Of a DNA stretch of 40,920 nucleotides, positions 5,254 to 12,689 are shown one piece after another. The translations under genes were made by a program, and so were the position numbers. The notes under the pieces are model-generated. The model did not search any database and was not told the DNA's origin. It saw only the letters and a list, made by a program, of their open reading frames with translations. The DNA is from a virus: positions 1 through 40,920 of IMG/VR virus record IMGVR_UViG_3300036791_000873. One strand, written 5' to 3'. Numbering within the stretch: the stretch's first letter is position 1; each line of letters starts with the position of its first letter.

Positions 5254-6680
5254 ATGAGTTGCCCCTGTTCCTCGTTCTTTTTCTTCCTCGTCTTCTTCGG
5301 TACGGAGACGGGCGCGGCCTCCGGTTCCGGCTCCGCGTTGACGGTCTTAACCGCTCCCTCCTCCATGTAGATACCCACCTTCCCCGTTGTGTCAACGCAC
5401 TCTAGCAAAATTTGGAAGTCATGCTCGTGTGCCATCTCCTCCAGGATCGCCATGTTCTTGTCATCGAGCAAACTCCCCTCGCGGATGAGCAGGAAACGCA
5501 ACTCCGGCTTGTTGGCCATCCCGATAGCGGTAGAGACACGGATCTGCTGGGCGGTGCTGGAGTCGGCCAGGGGTACTCCGTGATAGGTGATGATCTTCTT
5601 CGGGTTCTTGCGTTCGCGGCCTCCAGAACCTTCCGCCATCGTCTCGAAGCTCAATCCCGGTACTGGGAACTGGGCGGTATCGAGTGCCTTGGCGATAGCC
5701 AGTTTGCGGCCGCGAACCTCGTCCTCCAGCGTGTCAATGTCCTTCTTGATGGCCTCAACCTGCCCCTCAAAGCTCTCCCGCTGGGCCTTGTTCGCGTTGT
5801 TGGTGCTGATGGCCTGGTTGCGGAGGTTGGCCTCGGTGATCTGGGTGTCGATTGCGCTGCGGTCTCGCGGCTCCGGTAGCGTCTTCCACTTGCTCTCCTC
5901 GTCTGTCATCTCCTGTAATCGGTCTAGGTCTTGCCGCATGGATTTCTCCACGCGCTCAATCTCCCAGCGGAGCTGGAGGAGCTTTTCGGCGCGCTCCTTC
6001 GCGCTCTGCCGCATTTGTTCATGCTCACGCTCGAAATCTTCGCGGCTGCGCTTGTCGCGCTCGATCTGCTGGTTGAAGTCTGCGGCCTCGCGGGAGTGCT
6101 TCAGCAGTTCCCCAACGTCGATGGGTTCGGCCGGCATGGTCTTGTCTACGCTGATATGATCGCGCGCGGCCTCCAGCCGTTTTGCTTCGGCCTTGCGGCG
6201 GGTGATGGTCTCGGCGTCGGTCTCGTTGCGGAGTTCGAGGTCGTCCACGTCGGCGGCTAATGGTACGAGCTGCTTCAATGTCTGGAACTGCTCCTCCGGC
6301 CGCATCCGCATAAACTTCAGCGGGTCGAATCCCAGACTGCCGGCGATACCTTCGAGCCAGTCATCCGGCGCCTTCAGCAGATTCCCGGTGGCCTTCACTT
6401 CGATCTGTAGACTGCCGCCCTTCTCGTCCAGGGTGCGGGTGATGAGGTGGGTGGTGGTCTCGATGGTGATTGCGCCTTTGCGCTGTCCCTGCCGGATAAG
6501 GTTCGTGGGAAGGGTCTTACGTCCCAGCAGTCCGTAAAAGACGGCGTCCAGGGCGGAAGTCTTCCCTGCTTCGTTGGCTCCGCTGATCTTGGTGAGGTAG
6601 CGGTTGGGGGTTATGTCGATGGCGCGGATGTTTTTGAAGTTGGCCGCTTGGACTCGGATAATCGCTTGGTGGTTGCTCAT
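5250..6680 (-). CDS. SMC/Rad50/SbcC-like ATPase
   Basis: A 476-residue ABC-type ATPase with split head and internal coiled coil. Walker A GANEAGKT lies at 34-41; charged heptad-rich helices run from about 160 to 330; an ABC-signature-like SSTAQQIRVSTA is at 374-385; the Walker B/D-loop equivalent is LLIREGSLLDD (397-407). The tail is proline- and lysine-rich. Such short SMC-like proteins in phages are usually linked to recombination or DNA end processing, often near a nuclease. It is much shorter than SbcC and has no zinc hook visible. ATG overlaps the upstream stop (ATGA). Confidence 0.85.
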   Translation of the reverse strand: MSNHQAIIRVQAANFKNIRAIDITPNRYLTKISGANEAGKTSALDAVFYGLLGRKTLPTNLIRQGQRKGAITIETTTHLITRTLDEKGGSLQIEVKATGNLLKAPDDWLEGIAGSLGFDPLKFMRMRPEEQFQTLKQLVPLAADVDDLELRNETDAETITRRKAEAKRLEAARDHISVDKTMPAEPIDVGELLKHSREAADFNQQIERDKRSREDFEREHEQMRQSAKERAEKLLQLRWEIERVEKSMRQDLDRLQEMTDEESKWKTLPEPRDRSAIDTQITEANLRNQAISTNNANKAQRESFEGQVEAIKKDIDTLEDEVRGRKLAIAKALDTAQFPVPGLSFETMAEGSGGRERKNPKKIITYHGVPLADSSTAQQIRVSTAIGMANKPELRFLLIREGSLLDDKNMAILEEMAHEHDFQILLECVDTTGKVGIYMEEGAVKTVNAEPEPEAAPVSVPKKTRKKKNEEQGQLI

Positions 6681-6904
6681 GCTGCGGTTTGCTCCTTCTC
6701 TTTCTGTATGGGGGTGGGGAGTCCCATTTTGGTTTCGATGATGGCGAGGCGAACGTTGATTGTGCCTAACTCCTTCGTCATCTCTAAGCGGAAGTTTGTT
6801 AGCTCGGTTCGGAGCGCATTAATGTCTGCGCGGTTTGATAGCCAGGACAGAATCACGAGGATAGACGGAATACCGATGGCTAAATAGAGTTGTTGGTTTG
6901 TCAT
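6677..6904 (-). CDS. Membrane-anchored coiled-coil protein
   Basis: A 75-residue protein: an N-terminal membrane helix (LAIGIPSILVILSWL, about 7-21), then a coiled coil (residues 27-55, with heptads in INALRTELTNFRLEM) and a polar tail. Proteins of this layout are common in phages as unknowns. ATG 6904 overlaps the upstream stop (ATGA); its stop overlaps the SMC-like start. It could anchor a partner to the inner membrane (inference). Confidence 0.7.
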   Translation of the reverse strand: MTNQQLYLAIGIPSILVILSWLSNRADINALRTELTNFRLEMTKELGTINVRLAIIETKMGLPTPIQKEKEQTAA

Positions 6905-7206
6905 GCTTTCCCCCATAAATCCGAATACTCCGGCTTCGCAAAACAGGTCTTGCAGAGACCAAACTTATGCGCGGTCTCCACTGGAAACTCCTCTTCGCAA
7001 TCTTCACAGTTCCAAGTGAGCTGTTCGTCTTCAAATTCCACTTCGTCACCGTCGATGTATCCGCTGTTGACGTTGAAGTCGCTGGGGAGATACGCCTGAT
7101 GAGTCTCCCAGGCGGCGTCCCAGGCCTCCACTTCGCTGTCGGCTGTGACGGTGCGGGTGTAGGTGCATTTTGCTACGACGGTTACTTGTACTTTCCACTG
7201 GGCCAT
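6901..7206 (-). CDS. Small protein with C-terminal zinc ribbon
   Basis: A 101-residue protein. The N-terminal part (KVQVTVVAKCTYTRTVTADSE) looks like a small beta-rich domain with a 'VEAWDAAWE' helix; the C-terminal part carries CEDC and CKTC about 18 residues apart, a zinc ribbon. Overlaps its downstream neighbour by ATGA. Function unknown. Confidence 0.7.
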   Translation of the reverse strand: MAQWKVQVTVVAKCTYTRTVTADSEVEAWDAAWETHQAYLPSDFNVNSGYIDGDEVEFEDEQLTWNCEDCEEEFPVETAHKFGLCKTCFAKPEYSDLWGKA

Positions 7207-7208
7207 TG

Positions 7209-7418
7209 CTATCTCTTCTTTCCTTCCAGACTCTTGATCCGCGCCTCGTGGCTGGTCATCACAATGCGGGATAGTTTTGTCAGGTGGCTCAAGTCTTTTT
7301 GGGTCTGTTCAATTTCCTTCTCGTTTGAGAGTTGCATTGCTGCCACTAGTTCCAGCGTCTCAACGATGGCCTCAAGGCGTTCCTCGATGGTCGGCTTTCT
7401 CCGTCTCGGCTGCTTCAT
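7209..7418 (-). CDS. Small coiled-coil protein
   Basis: A 69-residue basic/acidic helical protein (IEERLEAIVETLELVAAMQL and following) predicted by eye as one long coiled coil. Its start overlaps the upstream stop by ATGA. No known family; oligomerisation or partner binding is the likely mode of action. Confidence 0.6.
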   Translation of the reverse strand: MKQPRRRKPTIEERLEAIVETLELVAAMQLSNEKEIEQTQKDLSHLTKLSRIVMTSHEARIKSLEGKKR

Positions 7419-7759
7419 CGTGCTCCTGCTTTCTTTGTGGTGGTGGTCATCCCATCTTCGTCGTGTCCGGTTCCGCCGCAGGTGTTACAGGCTCTCCGCA
7501 CTCCGGCCTCTGTAAAAATCCCCGTACCCTTGCATGGCTTACAGTTTTTCGGCAGCTTCTTTAAGGCGGCGATTCTTTTGGTGTATTCGAGTTCTGGGTC
7601 TACGAGGGCGGGGTGTCCATTGAACTGAAGATAGAAGTCGATGATCTTGTTTAGCAGGGAGGAGCGGTCACGATGGTCTTCTTCGGCCATCCTGTCCAGA
7701 ATCTCCACTGTTGTCGTTGGGCAGTTGAAACTAACCTTTGCTGTCTTCATATAATCCAT
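7415..7759 (-). CDS. RHH-like DNA-binding protein with DnaJ-type zinc knuckles
   Basis: About 114 residues from ATG 7759. The N-terminal 45 residues (KVSFNCPTTTVEILDRMA then HRDRSSLLNKIIDFYLQ) fit the strand-helix-helix pattern of ribbon-helix-helix repressors. The C-terminal part has CKPCKGTG and CNTCGGTG, the two-knuckle motif of DnaJ-type zinc fingers. It is the first gene of the minus operon and lies right behind a palindrome at 7760-7778, so autoregulation is plausible. ATG 7750 and ATG 7789 are alternative starts; GGAG lies four bases before 7759. Confidence 0.7.
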   Translation of the reverse strand: MDYMKTAKVSFNCPTTTVEILDRMAEEDHRDRSSLLNKIIDFYLQFNGHPALVDPELEYTKRIAALKKLPKNCKPCKGTGIFTEAGVRRACNTCGGTGHDEDGMTTTTKKAGAR

Positions 7760-7778
7760 CATACTCCAAAATAGTATG
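7760..7778 (-). promoter_or_regulatory. Palindromic operator-like site
   Basis: CATACT-N7-AGTATG, a perfect 6-bp inverted repeat immediately before the start codon of the RHH-like gene. It contains a -10-like TACTAT and the GGAG ribosome binding site, so binding there would block both transcription and translation start. Confidence 0.5.
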
Positions 7779-7800
7779 CGGGAAGACATAAATTTTACCC

Positions 7801-7836
7801 ATAAAATCGGGGCCGGGTGTCTTCATCCCCGGCCCC
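7801..7836 (-). terminator. Terminator of the late minus-strand block
   Basis: A perfect 9-bp GC stem (GGGGCCGGG with CCCGGCCCC, 7809-7817 and 7828-7836) followed on the minus strand by GATTTTAT. It lies 24 bp after the tail fibre stop and separates the late block from the 7759-3821 operon. Confidence 0.8.
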
Positions 7837-7859
7837 AACTCACACACATGCTGTAGACC

Positions 7860-10331
7860 CTACTTTGGTTCTCTGGTGTGATTATCTTCTCTTTCGCTGA
7901 CGACTACCAGCGGGGCAACATCGGCGCGGATCGCCTTAACCTCCCAATAGAACTTTGTCGCCGTGTACTCGGATCGGACGCGGAACTGGCCGGCCTTGAC
8001 TCGTGACGCGGCCAGTTTGCCCAGCTCGCGGTCATCGTCATCTTCGATAAGCTCGGTCAGGTGGACGGTGCGGCCTTCGGGCCGGGTGAGGGCTTCAAAG
8101 TAATCGGGCAACTCGATCACGGCTGCGCCATCCTCTCCGGTCACGCCTTCCCCGCGATAGAAGACGGCGAGCTCCGGGCCTTCGATGCACCCATGAGTCA
8201 GGTGCTTCGTGTCGTCCAGCGGATGAACGATTTGGAAGTTCTTGGCTGAACCAGTGATAGTCCCGCTGGCCTTTAGGTTCCCTGGGCCATCTATGGTCAC
8301 GAAACCTGCGCCGTTATTCACGCCGATGAGCACGCTGGCGAAGTTGAAGTTGTACCCAAATGCTGCACATCCAGCAGTATTCTGGCCTACGCCGATAAAG
8401 GTTGTCCCGCTGCTTGCGGCTGGTTGCAAGAAACTTGCTATCTCTGCTCCGGCTGCACCCGCCAGATTGTTAAGTGTCAGCGTTCCGCTGGTGTCCAGTC
8501 CCATCCCCTTATGGCTTTGAAGCTGGCTTTCGCTGAGGTTATAGGTGGTGCCTCCTGTCGAAGCCGCGCTGAAGAAATTGATGCCTGTGTTGTCCATCCG
8601 AATCAGGCTGAAGAAGTTGGAGGCACCGTCAGTAAGAACAGTGTTGGTTCCGTCTCCGTTGTCTTTGATAGAGCCGCCCAGAGAGAGGATGGGGTAGGAG
8701 CTTGCGCTGCTATGGGATGATGTGACCGAGCCGAACTGCTGGCTGGTGCCTTGCCCCACGGTGCTCAGGCCAGTCGTCGTTGTTGTTCCCTTGGCGGTGA
8801 GGTTGCCCAACGCATCTAGTTTCATCACCGGAGTAGTGGCAACTACAGCTCCGCCCAATAGTGCCTGATACCAGTTGAATCCCCCATAGCTCGGTTGATG
8901 GGAACATACAAAGTCCACCTCTTGAGTCGAATTTAGGTTCCATACAACGGACAGGCCCCCGTTAGCAGTTGCATTCATGCTTTGGGTGTTGAACGTCGTA
9001 TCGAAGCGGCCATTCACAGTCGCCCCCTTGCAGGTAACAGTTCCTAGCGTGGTGAGGTTGCCCGATGCATCCTCGGTTAGCTGAGATGAGCCTAGATTCG
9101 TTGCGCTCACCCATTTAGTCAGCGCGTTAGCAACCGGGGTTATCGTGATGGGAGTACCCCACGCGCTTCCGGTGGAGTTGGCTAATCCAGCGGGGGGAAA
9201 GGTTGCAAGCGTTGACGGGTTGATGGATGTTCCCCATGCGGTTCCGGTGGATACTCCGATGCCAGCTCCGGGGTAAACCTGTGCGGGTGGGATGGTGGGC
9301 TTGTTCGTCAGATCGGCATAGCTTCCACTGGTCGCTACGGTTGCCAGCGATGCCTTGAGCGCTAGGGTGGCGGGGTCGATGGATGTTCCCCATGCGGTTC
9401 CGGTAGACAAGCCGATTCCTACGCCGGGATAGGGGATGCCTCCTGCTGGCGTGTTGGCGAACGTGCGTACAGGGGAACCGGCCACATCGCAGGTTGTAAA
9501 GTCCGCTGCGTCGGCGGTGAGGGTTCCCGTCACGTCGGCGTCGGCGGCGGTGAGGTTGGAGATGGTAGCTGCGTTGGCGGTGAGGGTTCCCGTCACGTCG
9601 GCGTCGGCGGCGGTGAGGGACGGGGTGGAGAGATTGGGTGCGCTGAGATTCCCCGCCGGGTCAATAACCGTAGCGCCGTTGGTGTTGTAGCCGATGATGG
9701 TCTGCCCTACTCCGGGGCCAGCCGCATTGATGGCAACATAGCCGGGGGTTCCTTTGGCCCCCGCTCCTGTTCCCGCTGGGCCTCCGTAGATGGTCACGTT
9801 TCCGCCGGCGCCGTTAGTGCTTCCCGCAGGAGCGTTGCCTCCATTGCCTCCGCGCATCAGAAACGGTGCCCCCGGCCCTGCTGTCTGTCCAGTCGTCCCG
9901 GTGGTCGTCTGTCCGTCTCCGGCTGAAAAGGTGAGGGCCGCGTTGTTGGCTCCTCCGTCGCCGGGGGTCGTCGGGTGGGGCTGGCCTCCGATGAGTAGCT
10001 GACTCCCGTTTAGAAACAGGTCGGCTCCTCCATCCTGTAAATATCCGTTGACTGCAACCATCGGGCCGAAATAGGCCGTGCCGTTCCACTCAAAACACGT
10101 TGGGTTGACCCCGCGTTGGTCTTCGATGTGGATGTTGCTGGTTCCACCTGTAACCGCTCCAATCGTGTCGCTCCCTGCATAGCCGGCCGGGATGATGACG
10201 CGATAGCTTCCACCTTCGGCGGCTGCAAAGTTCACGGCTTCCTGAATAGTCTGGAGAAATCCTGGCCCTACATAGAGGTCGTTGTTTATCTGCTGCGTCT
10301 GGGTCGGGCCTACAAGCGTCGATGTAGCCAT
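7860..10331 (-). CDS. Tail fibre / receptor-binding protein
   Basis: An 823-residue protein of low-complexity fibre type: glycine-rich collagen-like stretches (about 130-200), two near-identical TAADADVTGTLTA repeats (about 240-275), then three GxGxSTGTAWGT repeats (about 305-390), and a beta-rich region with alternating Ser/Thr/Ala. The C-terminal 120 residues (KNFQIVHPLDDTKHLTHGCI onward, then ELPDYFEALTR) match a domain found at the ends of bacterial surface proteins and phage fibres, where 'HPLDP..yL.H..vE' and 'LPdYFEAL' are conserved; it may trimerise or act as a chaperone. It probably recognises the host surface. Last gene of the late block. Confidence 0.85.
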   Translation of the reverse strand: MATSTLVGPTQTQQINNDLYVGPGFLQTIQEAVNFAAAEGGSYRVIIPAGYAGSDTIGAVTGGTSNIHIEDQRGVNPTCFEWNGTAYFGPMVAVNGYLQDGGADLFLNGSQLLIGGQPHPTTPGDGGANNAALTFSAGDGQTTTGTTGQTAGPGAPFLMRGGNGGNAPAGSTNGAGGNVTIYGGPAGTGAGAKGTPGYVAINAAGPGVGQTIIGYNTNGATVIDPAGNLSAPNLSTPSLTAADADVTGTLTANAATISNLTAADADVTGTLTADAADFTTCDVAGSPVRTFANTPAGGIPYPGVGIGLSTGTAWGTSIDPATLALKASLATVATSGSYADLTNKPTIPPAQVYPGAGIGVSTGTAWGTSINPSTLATFPPAGLANSTGSAWGTPITITPVANALTKWVSATNLGSSQLTEDASGNLTTLGTVTCKGATVNGRFDTTFNTQSMNATANGGLSVVWNLNSTQEVDFVCSHQPSYGGFNWYQALLGGAVVATTPVMKLDALGNLTAKGTTTTTGLSTVGQGTSQQFGSVTSSHSSASSYPILSLGGSIKDNGDGTNTVLTDGASNFFSLIRMDNTGINFFSAASTGGTTYNLSESQLQSHKGMGLDTSGTLTLNNLAGAAGAEIASFLQPAASSGTTFIGVGQNTAGCAAFGYNFNFASVLIGVNNGAGFVTIDGPGNLKASGTITGSAKNFQIVHPLDDTKHLTHGCIEGPELAVFYRGEGVTGEDGAAVIELPDYFEALTRPEGRTVHLTELIEDDDDRELGKLAASRVKAGQFRVRSEYTATKFYWEVKAIRADVAPLVVVSEREDNHTREPK

Positions 10332-10342
10332 TGGAGTATCTC

Positions 10343-10648
10343 CTATGTCCAGGTACCGGGCAGGTTCGCATATAACACGTTGCCTGAATATCCGATGAAG
10401 TTTTGCGTGGTGGTGCTGAGGGGCGCGAGGTCTACGGCGATGGGATTTTTACAGGCTGCCGGCCACGCAAAGGTGCTGGGGGCTGCGTCCTGCACAAAGA
10501 TGAAGGTGTAGAGTGCGCCAGGGATGATGTTCGTCACGCGGGGCGGGTTGGTTACATCCGCCGTCATGGAGATTTGCCATACTGCGGCCGCGAGGCCATC
10601 GAATATCATCGCTCCGCCTGCATCGAGATATTGAATCGTCCGGGTCAT
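10343..10648 (-). CDS. Small tail-fibre-associated protein
   Basis: A 101-residue beta-rich protein started at ATG 10648, which overlaps the upstream stop as ATGA. From GALYTFIFVQDAAPSTFAWP to the end it is clearly related to the C-terminal half of the upstream protein (GNLYTFIIIQDATGGRAFQW and following), so this is a partial duplication. Likely part of, or an accessory to, the tail fibre. Confidence 0.65.
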   Translation of the reverse strand: MTRTIQYLDAGGAMIFDGLAAAVWQISMTADVTNPPRVTNIIPGALYTFIFVQDAAPSTFAWPAACKNPIAVDLAPLSTTTQNFIGYSGNVLYANLPGTWT

Positions 10649-11331
10649 GGGATGTAGGTTCCTGGGCCGATGGGCATGAGCATGGTGGATCCGATGGCGA
10701 CGAAGGTTTGTACGGTGGTGGAGTTGGGAAGCTGACAGACTGGCTGCGTCTGATTTTTCGTTCCCGATGGCGCGGTTCCGACTGGCCACTGAAAGGCTCG
10801 TCCTCCCGTTGCGTCCTGAATGATGATGAAGGTGTAGAGGTTTCCTGTCTTCATATTGGTGCAGGTGGCTCCTGTAGAGTCTGCGAGGAGGGTGTATTCA
10901 AACGCGGTATAGTCTGCCCCATCGAAGACCGGAGTTGCGTAGGGAACGATTAGAAGCTGCGAGATGATGAGCGGCGGGATGACGGGCGGCGGCTGGGTTG
11001 GGTCGAAGGGCTGGGCGGTGCTGAGGTCATAGGTGTTGCTGCCCAGAAACAGATAGGCCGCACACTGCACAATATCTCCGTTGGCGTCCTTGATGGTGAC
11101 GGTGTAGTAGGTTCCCGCTGGCTCTATCTGGTCGTTGCCTGTGACCGTCGCCGTGAATGTTCCCTTGGTCGGATCTACTGGAACATCCTGGGCCTGACTG
11201 GTTGGGCGCGCGATGAGGAGCGATGGGCCGCTGGGCAGGAAGCTTCCGTATCCGCACAAAGCTATCTCGACGCTCCCGGCTTCGATGAGGCCTCCCGTAA
11301 CTGATTCGAGTTTTCCGGTTACTGTCGCCAT
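10645..11331 (-). CDS. Tail-fibre-associated or adhesin-like protein
   Basis: A 228-residue beta-rich protein with two parts. Residues 1-115 (VTGKLESVTGG, GTYYTVTIKDANGDIV) look like an Ig-like or carbohydrate-binding sandwich. Residues 150-228 are related to the protein encoded just downstream. A proline-rich linker (PFDPTQPPPVIPPL) joins the two. It lies between the lysis-like pair and the large fibre gene; a structural role in the fibre or its base is the best guess. Confidence 0.6.
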   Translation of the reverse strand: MATVTGKLESVTGGLIEAGSVEIALCGYGSFLPSGPSLLIARPTSQAQDVPVDPTKGTFTATVTGNDQIEPAGTYYTVTIKDANGDIVQCAAYLFLGSNTYDLSTAQPFDPTQPPPVIPPLIISQLLIVPYATPVFDGADYTAFEYTLLADSTGATCTNMKTGNLYTFIIIQDATGGRAFQWPVGTAPSGTKNQTQPVCQLPNSTTVQTFVAIGSTMLMPIGPGTYIP

Positions 11332-11340
11332 CTTCTTACC

Positions 11341-11775
11341 TCACCCGAAGAAAGTTAACTGGCCTACGCTTGCGAGTCGCGGATGGGCCTCCGGCTCGTC
11401 GGTGATGTGCTCGGTGAACCAGGCGCGATTGATATTGTGAAGTTCGGCATAGTAGAGGCTCACGCTCTTGCCGTGTTCGGTCTCCATGTTCACGGCGGAG
11501 TCGTCCGCGATGCCGTGATATACCTCGTCAATCCGGCGTAGCAGCTCTCTGAAGTTGCCGTCGCGCGGATCTACCTGGGTCTCCGGCTGGATGGTTCCGC
11601 GGTGCTGGTCGGCGGTGCGGATGACTCTCAGCCAGTCGCCTCCCTGCCAGCCGGCCGCGACTCGGTTGGCGAGTACCTGGGCCACGGCCAGCATGGTCTC
11701 GACGCCTCCGCTGGTGTAGGCCTCGGCTGCAACGAAGTCCACCAGACGGGCCTTAATATAGTTCTCATAGGTCAT
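11341..11775 (-). CDS. Putative SleB-like cell-wall hydrolase
   Basis: A 144-residue protein. The N-terminal VDFVAAEAYTSGGVETMLAV-AQVLANRV stretch has the pattern of SleB-type cell wall hydrolases (a helix with an essential glutamate, here E18 in AAEAY, then a helix ending VLNRV). The C-terminal HPRLASVGQLTFFG is typical for related small phage enzymes. ATG overlaps the stop of a two-helix membrane protein (ATGA), as expected for a holin-endolysin pair. Short for an endolysin and without a secretion signal, so it would need the holin. Moderate confidence. Confidence 0.55.
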   Translation of the reverse strand: MTYENYIKARLVDFVAAEAYTSGGVETMLAVAQVLANRVAAGWQGGDWLRVIRTADQHRGTIQPETQVDPRDGNFRELLRRIDEVYHGIADDSAVNMETEHGKSVSLYYAELHNINRAWFTEHITDEPEAHPRLASVGQLTFFG

Positions 11776-11933
11776 AGCAGAGGTCTTCCCACAATGAGGA
11801 TGTAAAGCACGTAGAAGAAGGCCAGCAGATAGACGACGATCTTGACTGGCACTCTGACGCGCTCGTTGAGCGTGAGGTCGATGAGCGGGACGACGATATA
11901 GGCGGTCAGCAGAATGACGATGATAAGCAGCAT
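11772..11933 (-). CDS. Two-helix membrane protein, holin candidate
   Basis: A 53-residue protein: helix 1 (LLIIVILLTAYIVVPLI), a charged loop (LTLNERVRVPVK) and helix 2 (VVYLLAFFYVLYILIV). A strong AAGGAGGAG lies three bases before the ATG. It overlaps the hydrolase-like gene by ATGA. Size and two-helix topology fit class II holins; the neighbour supports the call, though no sequence family is recognised. Confidence 0.6.
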   Translation of the reverse strand: MLLIIVILLTAYIVVPLIDLTLNERVRVPVKIVVYLLAFFYVLYILIVGRPLL

Positions 11934-11942
11934 GGCTCCTCC

Positions 11943-12689
11943 TTACTTACTGAGTCCGTTCTTCCGCTCCCGGTGGGCCTTGAGGGTTTCGAGATACAAC
12001 TCGGATGCGGTGCTGTCGTGGACGGGGCCGAAGGCCTCCAGCACCTCCGCCTCGGTGAGCACATCGTTGGTGATGAGTGCGAGGAGTGCGGTGCGCCATC
12101 CCCGGTATCTCTCGCGGGTCGGCACGTCCATCTCGTCAAACCACATGAGACTCCACTCCGGGCCGCAATCGTATTGGAGACTCGTCAGGCATCTCGGTAT
12201 CCGCTTGCCGGCCGATTCGTCCCATACCCAGGCGCTCACTCCGATCCTGCCGGCGTGGGTCTCGCTGGTTCCCTTCATGTAGACCACATCTTCATGCAGC
12301 CATAGCCGCGCGGCGGAGATGGGCTTGGGCGTTGGCACGAGAATCCCGGTCTTGTCGTCAACGGCGTATACCCAGCGGACGGCCGGCGTATCCGAAGCGT
12401 TCACTCCTGCGGCCTGTAGCTTCCGCATCACGGCGCCGGGGGTCATTATGTTCACCAGTCGGGCCTCTTCGTTGAAGCGTCCCATCCATCGCGTCTGTCC
12501 CTGCCAGCGTCGGGCGTGGGCGCTGCGGTAGTTTTCCTCGAAGAGCTCCTGCTCGGCCTCGATGGTCTCCTGGGTGCTGGGCCTGTCGTCGTAGCGGATC
12601 TCCATGTCGGGCGTGGGAAGCTCCTGGTCGTATCCCATCTCGACGCGCTTGAGGTTGGAGCCTACTTCTCTGGCTAAGTCCTGCGCCAT
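11943..12689 (-). CDS. Unknown late protein
   Basis: A 248-residue acidic protein with no domain I recognise. Features: an N-terminal helical part, a central region rich in aromatic residues (WVWDESAGKRIPRCLTSLQY, about 155-175) and a helical end (LTEAEVLEAFGPV). ATG 12689 overlaps the upstream stop (TAATG). Its position between internal virion-like genes and the lysis pair suggests a virion-associated or packaging-related role. Confidence 0.7.
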   Translation of the reverse strand: MAQDLAREVGSNLKRVEMGYDQELPTPDMEIRYDDRPSTQETIEAEQELFEENYRSAHARRWQGQTRWMGRFNEEARLVNIMTPGAVMRKLQAAGVNASDTPAVRWVYAVDDKTGILVPTPKPISAARLWLHEDVVYMKGTSETHAGRIGVSAWVWDESAGKRIPRCLTSLQYDCGPEWSLMWFDEMDVPTRERYRGWRTALLALITNDVLTEAEVLEAFGPVHDSTASELYLETLKAHRERKNGLSK

